From: Adineta ricciae
Taxonomy: Eukaryota > Rotifera > Eurotatoria > Adinetida > Adinetidae
Assembly: GCA_905250025.1 (NCBI GenBank)
Contig: CAJNOJ010000049.1
Span: 248,001 to 312,000, forward strand
Direction: 5' to 3'
Length of the DNA stretch: 64,000 bases
The notes beneath the pieces were generated by a model. That model was given only the letters and a program-made list of their open reading frames with translations. It ran no database searches and had not been told where the DNA came from. Shown one piece after another: positions 45,782 through 56,221 of this stretch (its first letter is position 1; each line of letters opens with the position of its first letter). Both the position numbers and the translations under genes were made by a program.

Positions 45782-48481
45782 TCAATTTATAAATCGTGGG
45801 CTAGTGTTCAAAGATTGTCGACCACCGAAAACATATTCCGATGGTATTATTCGCGCTGTAGAAGAAAAACTAATCGATGGAGAAGGCAATGGCGCAACTC
45901 TTGGCGATCGTTTGAGAGGAGTAGCATAGTGTGGAAGTCGTTTTTCGCTTCGTGCACTGGAAAGAACGTTCATCTGAACATCATCAATAGTTCGATTGCT
46001 GATTGTGCTAACTGAGCGGTTGCTGTCAGAAATGTTACCATTTGCAGATGATGGTTTGCCAAAGGAACTGTCAACTATATAATAATCGACTAGACGTCTT
46101 GGTAGATTACTATTTGCAGCCGGCCCACGTTTCGCTGGATGGCCCTTGCGACGTTTAAATGGGCAACATAAACAACTAGTAGAGAACGACATTCAGTTTT
46201 TGCGTCTCGACAACTAATTAATAAACACTTACCACTTTGGACAACAGGTTAAACAGCAGAAACAAATACCGAGTGTAAGTAATAGTAAAGCGAGAACACC
46301 GAGAATCGAACCGAACAATGGCCATGGAAACTCTGATTTTGGATGAACAAGGTTAGTTTGTATGAGCTGTGAATAACTGACATAGAACGTACCTGAGGAG
46401 CTGGGGTCTGGTTGCCTAGTCGTGGTCGTCGTTGTAGTTGTGGTAGTAGTAGTGGTTGTAGTTGTTGTAGTTGTGGTAGTAGTGGTGGTAGTTGTTGTAG
46501 TGGTGGTGGTGGTTGTAGACGTGGTGGACGTTGTGGTTGAAGTGGTAGACGTCGTGGTCGAGGTGGTCGATGTTGTAGTTGTTGTTGTGGTGGTGGTGGT
46601 GGTAGTAGTAGACGTTGTGGTTGAGGTGGTCGATGTTGTAGTTGTTGTAGTGGTGGTGGTGGATGTAGACGTGGTTGTTGTCGTAGTAGTTGTAGACGTT
46701 GATGTCGATGTGCTTGTTGTCCTAGAAAGATTATTTTGACACATACTAATAGAACAAAAAGATATCAGTATTTGACTGTTCACTCGTTAAAATTGGGAAT
46801 CTAAAATTCTCTATTTGCTGCTTAAGACTAAGTTTTCCTTTGAGTTGTGAACGCTTACGTAGTTGTAGTAGTAGACGTCTCACCAGGACATAATGCAGAA
46901 GGGTCATTCGAAACTGAAAATGTCGTACAATATTGGTTTGATTGAACATTATTACTAAAATGATCAATCTATACGAACGAACAATCCAACTCTGGAGAAC
47001 ACACCTATCGACTGCAACAGCACAAAGAACTTGTGATCCTACAGAAGTGGCTGTTGGTGTCCATGTCAATGATACTGACCATAAAGTCGATGTATTTTTT
47101 ACAATTGTATTTTTAACAACAATTGGAAAAGAAAGAGTAGCAATATCTTTGATCGTGGTTGTGCTTGGACAGAAGTTTTGAGCGACTAATTGAATTGAAT
47201 ACGGCTGGCCAACTTGAATGGCAACGCATTTTCCAGACTGGGATGCTGCACTTGTAAGCAGAGGACGAGTTGTACAAGAAGAAACTGCTTGCACATTAAT
47301 CAAGAACTGAAGTGGAACCATGCTAAGAGGAGCTCTGGAAGTGGAATTGATATAATCTTCGATCTAAACAGTAATTTTATCATCGCTACAGAAAATAAAT
47401 CATGATTAACACAAATTATTTGTTCATGCAAGAAACATTTCAGTACAAAACTTCGATCGTACTCATGATACTTTAGACAATGCGTTTTTGAATTCGCATG
47501 ATTGAATTTCGCCTTTTCAAAGCTTTTTAACTCTTCAATTTCACTTCAAGACGTTTTTTCTCGGTCATATGGATAAGATCGGCAAAATATCGACTGACAT
47601 CCATTTTCTCGTTTAGGCTAACTGGAGTGTTTTTAGAAAATTATTTCTCCTTTGATAATTTTTCCAAAAAAACAAATTATCAATCTGAAAACGATTATTA
47701 GTATACGGTAACGCGTGCTTACTTGAATTGCAATAGCATACCAGTCTCCCACAGCATAACCTGTGATGAGTAACGTACAATTTGAATATAAAGTGGTTCC
47801 GGATGGTAATGTTGCCGGCGGACATGCACTTCCACATTCAGACGATCCATTGGCAAATCGGCATCTTACGTCATCATTGTCACTATCAATTGTTGGTATT
47901 GTGATAACTTGTTGAACACCGACAGGTACATAAATGGGCGAAATCATTGCACTCGAAGGCGGATGATTAAAAGTTCCATCTGCTCTCATTTGTAAATTAA
48001 TTAAACATGTAATACTCCATTGTGTGTTAGTGCTTGTTGAATTAGATGGAAGTGTCAACTGTCGCCAAGATGCACTTTGAAAAGAAACCACAAAGTACGA
48101 TCCGTTGGCTAGATCGAGTCGATCTGAACGTTGACCTATAGTCATACCAAGACTCACTGAATAATCTGTACAATATGAAATGACTGGCTGTGCAGTATAT
48201 CCACCCGATTGATTGCAGTATTGAATACATGCAACGGATGAGCTACTTTCCAAATAACTTGCAAGATCCAACTTTGGTGATTGATTAGCAATCATTGAGT
48301 CATTACAATAAATTTTTGTGTAATCATATATATAATTTTGGATAAGAAGGATCGAAATGGTCGAGCCTGATGTATTTAAAAGCTTGTAAGTAATGGTTCC
48401 ACCTTCGAAATGAGTCGTATTGATACACCGGTTGAGAGTAAAGAAGATCAGAATGCAAAACAACAGTTGACTGTTTTGCAT
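45782..48481 (-). CDS. Single-pass membrane protein with mucin-like poly-Thr stalk, 706 aa
   Basis: Five in-phase exons: 47723-48481, 47005-47363, 46859-46954, 46233-46745 and 45782-46175. A signal peptide (MQNSQLLFCILIFFTLNRC) precedes an ectodomain of about 385 residues with many Cys and N-glycosylation sites. Two blocks beginning NHPPSSAMISP and NSTSRAPLSMVPL look like related beta-sandwich modules. A stalk of roughly 90-100 consecutive Thr with a few Ser follows, then SEFPWPLFGSILGVLALLLLTLGICFCCLTCCPK (only its parts FPWPLF, one membrane helix and a CxxCC cluster matter) and a ~130-residue basic, Ser-rich cytoplasmic tail. Such ectodomains are common in rotifer gene families of unknown role. 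An alternative acceptor for the fourth exon (after TTTCTAG) is also in phase. Confidence 0.78.
46430..46715 (-). repeat. ACN-codon low-complexity tract (poly-Thr stalk)
   Basis: A run of imperfect three-base units (ACN on the minus strand, GTN on the plus) encoding almost only Thr with occasional Ser. It creates an artefactual poly-Val frame on the plus strand. Mixed codons (ACA, ACC, ACG, ACT) suggest selection for Thr and not simple triplet slippage alone. Confidence 0.85.
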
Positions 48482-51225
48482 ATTGTCAATCAATACTTTA
48501 ACAGATTGAATCGATAAAATTTTTACAGTTGCGTGTGAAATTTATAAAGTCATCAACTTATTTTCTCTTTTGCCGGCATTCACATCGCTTCGAATGTTTT
48601 CTTGAAGTTGAAAGAAAAGAACCTTTTTTCTATATCATTGATTTCTAAAGATAGTTCATGTGAAAAATACATCAAAGTAAACGTAGTACGTTTGTACGTA
48701 TTTAAAAATTAACGGTAAGTGAATTCATTTAACTTTAATGTTAACCGTTAATTTTAAATTAACTGAAGTTCGTTAACGTCTATATTAACGTGTTAACGAT
48801 GATATGACTTTGCGTATTGTTGAAATTCTATTTTTATACATGAGTCAATCAATGTTCACGTGATGAATACAATGTCACTCTATATCCGAACGAGAGAAGA
48901 AACCGTGATCAAATCATATATGCAATGACATCATATACGATAAAAACAGGACCGAACACATGAAGAACGAGCAAACAATACGCGCTTTAATAAGCGTACT
49001 ATGTGAATCCTGAGATTTACAGAGACAAAACCCATCGCTGACATCTTAATTTTAGGGTTCGTCAAGTCCAACGAATTTCTGACCAAAACTCAAACCTATG
49101 TCTGATAATAATAAAATATTTTAGATCCGAATCAGAACTCAGACCCGAATTTTAATAGCACCAAAGCGTTGAGTACATTTTTTTATTAATTTATCGTAAT
49201 CGCTCTTCTAATACAAAGTTATATTTCTGAAAATTCTGCACGAGTAATGCATCCTACATGTGTAAGAACTTTCATCTTGACTTTTTATTGAGAAATATCT
49301 ACAATTTACAAAAAAAATCGCTGTCGATAAAAATTTATTTTTCAGCCTCGGACTCGTATAATTCTAATAAGAGAAACAGTACTGTTCTACAGTAGAATAG
49401 TACACTCATTAGTACCATTTGATTAAACGGTTCACTCCTACATTGGAGTACTAAAGAAAAAAAGTACTTTCTCATACGATCCATTGAATATATTACTAAT
49501 TAGACATCTTTTTTGCCTAAGGAACCATCACGTCAAGAAACGGAAGAACATTTTAGCATCTAGTTTCACACCTGTACTGCCAAAACATCTGTTCTTTTCC
49601 TTTGTTCATCTTCAAACAATCTCGTTAAACTAACTACAGTTTAAAATGATATTATTCTAAGACAACTCGAATTGATTTCTTCAATCAATTCGTCCTCCAT
49701 AATAACAAACCTAAGCTGATAAAACATCAATTCATTTCGTTTACACAATCGGATAATTAGTTTGTTTGTCGACAAGCATAACTACAGATGGAATAAATTA
49801 GCACTCAAACAAGAACAAACACCTTCATTGCTGAAACAGCTAAAATATGAGCGTCAGCTGTTATTATTAAATTGAATAGAAGTCACACCGGAAGTATGCC
49901 ATTGCGCTTATCGGTTCTGTTTATTCGTATCACCATTTGATGATTGGTTCATTTAACAGCATCATCCAATGAGAAGAGGAGAAAAGAACGAACGAGACGA
50001 GTGGTGCTTGTCGTCAGCAGGAGAAATTCCCTCAGGACATAAGAAGTTGGTCAAGAAAAAGAGAGAGAGAGAGAAGAGTGCAATTAAACTTTGGTACACT
50101 AATCCTTGAAAAAAATGCATGTGTCACGAACAGTCATTGATCATCCTCATTTTCATTAGGAACGATAGAAAAAGCTTTTTCGTACCACTTCAGTATATAC
50201 AAAAGAAATTAAGCCAGTTTTTCTCTTTTCAAACTCAATTAGATATGTATGATCAGCAATCGAAATAATCTATTTGATCTTCGTAACGAAGGCGCAAGCT
50301 CATTTGGTCATTCGATCATATCTTATTCAAGTCGACAAGAGTGCTAACTAAAGTATACCTTCTAGTGTGAAGATATTCTCTAAGGAATATTCTGTCAACA
50401 TTAGTTTTCATTGGCTCGCGTAAATGAATTGTCTAGGCCACATGTTGATTGGCACGCATTCATGTCATGCGGCTAAGATATCATCTTCATACTAGATTTG
50501 CTTCAATAGGTTCTCTTGACAATCGAATGATGTGAAAAACATTGAAACAACTTTCGATTCACTAAATATAAACATGAGCAATAGCCGTGAGCGGAATCAA
50601 CGAGTTGCCAATAAATCAATCGAGATGCATTGTTTGCTATGCTCATTGTCGATTCTTCTCGTTGATTCGAATATGAAATATAATCAAATTAATTTTATCT
50701 TCATTTCGTATGTATCAGACCTCAAAGAGAGAATGTCTAAGTTATTTTTACGGACTCCCCATTGATTCGTTTTGAATATCTAGTTGAACAGCATGAAAGA
50801 AAGAAGTTTCCTTTTTCTCTCACCATGTAATTAACATTTACATGAGATGTACATTCATTTTTTTTTCTCTTCTTTTATTCAAATCTTTTCCTATGTATGT
50901 TGAGGGGTGTGCGCTTTGTTTTTTTTTCGCACTCTTTCAATGAATTGATAGATGAGAAAAGATAAAAGAGAATGCTCATCATTGAACGAGAAGAAATTGG
51001 ACAATGAACGAATGGGAATTGATCATCTGTTGCCTACTGCACATCATTAGTCATTTCCTTGACAAAAGGCTAGAGGAAATAAAACGAAATTTATTTGTTG
51101 TCGTCAGTCGATCTTTCTCTGTTCTATCTCAATGCAGACCTAATCAAATAGTCGAATGTAGAGTTTTTCTTTCTTTTTTTCTTCTCATTCTTTTTTCTTC
51201 TTTTCCTCCTTCGTCCCATTACTCA
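48482..51225. other. Gene-poor 2.7-kb interval
   Basis: The longest empty stretch of the window. It has a patch of repeated GTTAAC/TTAAC words at about 48700-48800 and short AG- and CT-rich runs. No frame here has a family motif or supporting splice sites. It may hold old, unrecognisable mobile-element remains and the promoters of the flanking genes. Confidence 0.4.
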
Positions 51226-51475
51226 GTTGAATGTGCATGAGACGGGTCGAGAACGAGCGGGCACAAACACATATACACGCATGCGTACATTAGTCGAGAG
51301 AAGAGTAAACAGGACAGGACAGACAGACAGACCATCATCGTTGAAATAATTGCAGTTGCTCGATTGGATAAAACAAGTCGACAATTGAGTTTCCATTGGT
51401 CATCGATGTAATCTTTCATATTCGTCTCTATCTATCGCTCACTTGAGAGGAAAAAGAAAGGGCAAAAAGAAAGAA
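51226..51475 (+). promoter_or_regulatory. Conserved 5' non-coding block of PCGF-like copy C
   Basis: It contains GAGACGGGTCGAGAACGAGC, GGGCAC, ACATTAGTCGAGAG, AGAGTAAACAGG, TCGATTGGATAAAA (about 51360-51373) and AAAGAAAGGGCAAAAAGAAAG (about 51454-51474), matching the blocks of copies B and A in order. It is separated from the start codon by a CA-rich run. This is the best evidence that the three genes share regulation. Confidence 0.6.
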
Positions 51476-51598
51476 AGAGAAGCAAACGCGCGCGCACACA
51501 CAGACACAGACGCATACACATTGCTTTCATTCATTTCTTCTTCACTAACACACACACACGCACATACACATACACGTTCTTCTCTGACAGGACGCGTC

Positions 51599-52654
51599 AT
51601 GAAGAATCGACGAGTAAAACTCCATAAAAGTAAATTCTACGAAAAACCTTTATCTTTTCGTCAATATTCCCTCTATTTTCTATTTAAAAGAATTATCCAA
51701 ACCTGAAGATTACGTTTATATTGAATTAGATACAAAATGCAGGTAGATATTTTCTATTCATAGAATATAAAAACCAATTTTCTTTCTTTCAGTTGTCCAC
51801 AATCATATATTGATGATCATGCATCTATTCAAGTACGTTGTTCTTTTATTTTCATTGTCAATAAGCTTTTCTTTTTCTACCTATTGAATACATTTAGTTT
51901 TCACGTCGTTATCTTGAATGTCAAGGTTCAATGCCTATTCATATTCTTCGTACATATATTCAACAAGTTTTACCTTATTCACCGATGACACAAGTAAAAC
52001 GACATGCAATAAAACCTATATTATCTGATTATTGATTTGATTTGCTAGATATCGATCTATGATTCAAACGATCAACTATTGAATGATTCCATCTGTCTAA
52101 AAGATCTCTCACCATCATCATCGTCATCATTATTAGTACATATTCCTCTTCGTTTTACAATGATTAATACGGTCACATCACTCGGTCATTGTCTATGTTC
52201 GTCTCCTTGTTCTCCGATAAAAAGTTCGTCATTTTCTCCAGCAATCATTCAACGTGAAACAATCAATCGAACATTATCAACATGTCCATTAGTTCCAACA
52301 CCACCACATTCCCCATCATCTTCCACATCACATTCGCCTGATCTATCAAAAAATTCATTACCAGTTGTTAATCTTCTAACTCCTCCATCGCCTTCGCATT
52401 ATACTTCGTTCTTAATTGAAAATATCGTCGATTCGAATTGTACCGATCCATCTATTATCGATAAAATAACTTCTGAATTCGGTGAGATATGTCCATCCAT
52501 GCCTTCGATGAAACGCAAACGACAACGTACATTTAAGAAGCTTCTACCAAAAACATCATCGCCGTCAGATATTCCTCTTGATTTAACCGTCAAAAAACGT
52601 CCATCATCATTCGATCTGTTTCCGATGCAATCGAAATGGCTAAAAATGATTTGA
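51599..52654 (+). CDS. PCGF-like RAWUL protein with PLDLT motif, copy C, 274 aa
   Basis: Exons 51599-51629, 51691-51742, 51793-51832, 51898-51993 and 52049-52654 join in phase, with exon sizes 31, 52, 40, 96 and 606. Exons 1, 3 and 4 equal copy A exactly in length. The protein is clearly diverged from A and B (YIELDTKCSCPQS, RRYLECQGSMPIHILRTYI, IPLRFTMINTVTSLGHC), yet keeps FGEICP, a basic block and IPLDLTVKKRP at the same place. Introns do not align in sequence with A and B. The conservation pattern shows the RAWUL-like part and the C-terminal PxDL motif are the constrained elements, whereas the Ser/Pro linker shrinks. The acceptor-like CTGACAG before the ATG may be a trans-splice site. Confidence 0.72.
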
Positions 52655-53207
52655 GGATGTTTCGTTTGACAATACGTGTGATATTTTTTGCTGTTTTTAT
52701 TATTGTGTATAACAATATACATAAGACAAACAAACTACATTTCCAGTTCAATTGGTTTGTTTCATTTATTTTTCAAGAGGATGTGTCAAAAAAGAGAAAT
52801 GTATAAACACAATTAGATTTCTTTCCAACAGAGATGGAATTAGATTTCGAAGACAAGAAAATGTATTGTATTATGTATGAAAGATGCCTGTAGATACCGA
52901 CTGATTCTTTGATGTTTACTTTGAATATGTGTCAAAAACAATTGTTGTTTTAATCTCCTAAACATGCTGATCAAAAGCGATGTTGATATAGGTGATTAAC
53001 TTGCATCACGGAAGAGTAGTGAGATGAGAATGTTCATTGAGAACAAGAAAGTGTATTACAAAATCTTTTTCTAGATAATGAAAAACAAAAACTATTCAAA
53101 GATAACTAATGTACATGCAATGACAAACAAATCAAAGCTCGAAATGAGCGTATAAACAAAGAACAAATCTGAATAAAAGACAAATATGAAATAAATAAGT
53201 GCTTGTT
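52655..53207. other. Convergent 3' flanks of copy C and RRM gene
   Basis: About 550 nt, AT-rich, no gene seen. Confidence 0.4.
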
Positions 53208-54451
53208 CTAAGAATAATAATCGAATTCACGATTGATCGATGGTGATAGTGATAGTTTGCGTTTTTTGTTCGAATGTTCTGATGGTGATTGATACAAATC
53301 ATCGATAGTTTGAGTTTGCATTGAGATTCGTTCGGGAAAAAGACGAAGAGTTAATTCATTGTGAAATAATTGTTGTTTTTTGATGAGAAGATCAAGTTTT
53401 TCCTGTGTTAAATCGGCTAATTGCTGTTTTGTATGTTCTAAATCCATTCGTAAACTGCAAATTTCAATTTCTTTTGCTTGTTTATATTCTTGAAATTGTT
53501 CTTCAAGTTGTTCATATCGAATACTCGAATCATTTGTTTCTCCATCTTCTACTTCTTCTTCTTCATCTTCCTGTTCTTTCTTTCCGTTATGATTCATCAT
53601 TTCCTGACCGAAAGCCGTCTAATGAACAAATCTCAGATACTTCGATCTTCAAAAACTTTCTTCTTACATTGTCTAAATGATTTTGTTGAGCTCCTGAATG
53701 CTTCGAAAATCGAATTATTCGCTCCGACTGTTCATTATGATTATGATGTTTTGATCGATGACGACGATGAGAACGTTGATGATGATGATGATTATCGGAA
53801 TCTTCTTGTTGTTCGGCTGGAGAATATTTGGTTACAGAGATTTCTTCATCACGAATGTAATGTGGACGAGCCAATAGAACACGATCGACATCATCATAAT
53901 CCTAACGAAAAGAAAAATCGTGTTTTCCCATTTGAAATATAGAACATATCGAACTTCATAGTCAATAATTCCATTCTCGAGATCGATCTTTTTTATTCGA
54001 CCATATTTGCGGAAATAATTTTGAAGAAGAGTTTTATCTTGTGGATATGGATCTTGTAGAATCAATCGGTTTGTTACGATTAATCGTTCAGGTATACTTG
54101 CTGTCAAACGTGGTAACGCACGTTTAACGAAAACTTCATCACCATTGATAATATGTGGCCGATTGGACATAAAGTCGGATATACTATGAGTTTTTTGAAA
54201 AGTAACAAAAGCAAAACAATGATAAACCTTAAAAGAGAATTTTCTTTTTCTATGATGAAAAAAGAGCTTTACACACATTATTTTCCTTATCGCGATTTAT
54301 GGATAATTCTGTAAGTGTGCCAAATTTTTCGCAATACACACGTAAAATATCGCTGGAGATATTGCATAGGTTACCGATAAATATTTGTCGACTACAATGA
54401 TTAATTAAGATTTTGGCAAAATAATTCATAAGCTGTAACTTACTCGTTCAT
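53208..54451 (-). CDS. hnRNP-like protein with two RRMs and a coiled-coil tail, 346 aa
   Basis: Five exons: 54444-54451 (8 nt), 54277-54391, 53955-54227, 53668-53901 and 53208-53618, all in phase from ATG 54451. RRM1 starts RQIFIGNLCNISSDILRVYC (RNP2-like IFIGNL) and continues with RNP1-like YHCFAFVTF, then RPHIINGDEVFVKRALPR, as in hnRNP A-type proteins. RRM2 starts ERLIVTNRLILQDPYPQDKT and is more divergent. Then come a His/Arg-rich segment (HHHHQRSHRRHRSKHH), an acidic stretch, a coiled coil (YEQLEEQFQEYKQAKEIEIC onward) and a basic KKRKLSLSPS motif. Probably a nuclear RNA-processing factor (inference). One donor is GTGTGT and another GTTCG, both non-consensus but phase-consistent. Confidence 0.85.
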
Positions 54452-54973
54452 TATTCGATGATAATGCACATACGAGAGAAAACAAAGAAACGTAATGGTA
54501 TATATATATCGAGAACAATGCTTTACTATATGCGTTTGTTAAAGTGAACAATAGAAACGACAAAGAAAATACCAGACCTCGACGATTAGATAATATTGGA
54601 TGTTACAGAAAATCGCTGTGAGTGGAGTTCGTCTTCGCATCTTCATGATTTGAAATGTATTTATGAAACAATTCAAAGATCATGTATAAAGAAACTTATT
54701 TTACATACAATGAATGCTTATTGATTCTAAGCGACATCTGATCCGTTCTAGATGAAGATCACAATTCCATGTGAATTTATTGAAGATTTCTCTATTTAAT
54801 CGATCTTCTTACCAAAGTTGCTTGATACCATATAGAGTTATATTCTAGTTTTCGATAGGAGATAATCACAAAAGAGATGAATTTCATTCTATCAATTGTG
54901 TATTAGATGTGCAAATATTTAGAAAGATTTTTTTGCAAAAAAGAAAATAAACACAAAATTTTGATAATCTGTT
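54452..54973. other. Interval upstream of RRM gene
   Basis: About 520 nt, AT-rich, no gene seen. It should contain the RRM-gene promoter and the 3' UTR of the LURP-one-like gene. Confidence 0.4.
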
Positions 54974-55557
54974 TCATGCAGAATAAAGTGATGAATGTAA
55001 AACAATAACAATAGCCAAAATAAATGCATCACCGTCTTGATCTTTGTCATCAACTGAGTCAAGTACTTCGATTTTATATGTGTCAGTAAAAGAAAGGAAC
55101 TTTTTATGTACAATTGCGATTGTTTTGTCATCTTTGTTTTTCAATACGAAGGAATGATCGAATATATCGAGTCCTTTGATTTTATATTCGCCGTAGATGG
55201 AATAAATTGTATAACTATGTTTGAAAAAAGTTAATTTTTGTCGAATAGATGCAATTTGTCGATCTGAATTACCATCACGAGCTGATAAAATATGAAATTG
55301 ATCAAGAAAACGCACGCCATTTTCTCGAATTTTCAAAATTGCACTACAAAATAAATAAAACACTTTCGTAGATTGATTTTCATCTTAACTTACTTTCCAT
55401 TTGTATCTTCAATGACAAGTTTTTTCTTCAAAGTCCATTTTTTCGATCGAACTATGTATCGAACATGACCAGATTCGTCTTTAATTTTAAAAGCATTTCC
55501 TAATGTGAACAGTCGTTCTTTAATTAAATATCGACAAGATCGATTCGTTTCTGTCAT
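54974..55557 (-). CDS. LURP-one-related (tubby C-like) protein, 177 aa
   Basis: Two exons, 55394-55557 and 54974-55343, joined in phase 2. The start is MTETNRSCRYLIKERLFTLG. The pattern of beta strands (FKIKDESGHVRYIVRSKKWT, then LVIEDTNG, LDQFHILS, YTIYSIYGEYKIKG and IVHKKFLSFTDTYKIEVL) ends with AFILAIVIVLH. This is typical of the LURP-one-related/YxjI family, related to the tubby C-terminal fold and phospholipid scramblases. Length fits the family. The family is common in plants and bacteria and occurs in bdelloids. The function is uncertain; lipid or membrane binding is likely from the fold. No catalytic residues are known. Confidence 0.82.
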
Positions 55558-56221
55558 GATCAGTCCTGTTCTATTCCATCATAAAAACAAATTAATCGAC
55601 AAATGACGAATAGGAACTTCCATTTTCTTTTCTTTCCTTTACATATTTTCCTTCGATGGAACAAAAATCGTGTTTATATCGATTTTAGACAGAGATTAAT
55701 GCAGTATTCTACTGCCATCTCGAGTAACTATATTTTCAATACATGTGAACGAAAGGTTGATGTGTAACCCATCTTAATTAAAACAATACACACAACGAAT
55801 TATGTTTTCTTTTCGTTTATCTCATTTTGTTCATTCGGCAAATACAAGTGTACATAAAAGCGTGCATTTACTTCGTTTGTCAGCGTGTTGATTGTACTCA
55901 ACTTACTTGTTACTAATATTTTCTGTTTGTAGGAATAGTTGCTCGTTGACTATATATAGTCTCAATACATATTCGCTGAAATAGATAATAAAATGTGAAT
56001 TATTCATTCTAATTAGCTGGAAATTATTGTATGACTACTAGATATGTGTTTTCACTTTCGACTGACTATGTTGACAGTACTAATATGGTAGTTGTTACTA
56101 ACTTGATAATTTTGTTTAACGAAACAATTGTTCCTATCTTCACACATATACATGCGCACATTTTTATTGCACCGAAGAAAAAAAAATTCTCTCATTTTAG
56201 TTAACAACAATATAAGATATA
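55558..56221. other. Interval between LURP-one-like gene and Pro-rich gene
   Basis: About 660 nt, AT-rich, no gene seen. Confidence 0.4.

Noticed and set aside
46422..46739. Plus-strand frame encoding about 100 valines
   Set aside because: It is the reverse complement of the ACN-codon (Thr) stalk of the membrane protein at 45782-48481 and has no start context or splice support.
48700..48800. Repeated TTAAC words, considered as telomere-like or a CRISPR-like array
   Set aside because: Spacing is irregular and the units are only 5-6 nt in an AT-rich region; neither telomeric repeats nor a CRISPR array is supported.
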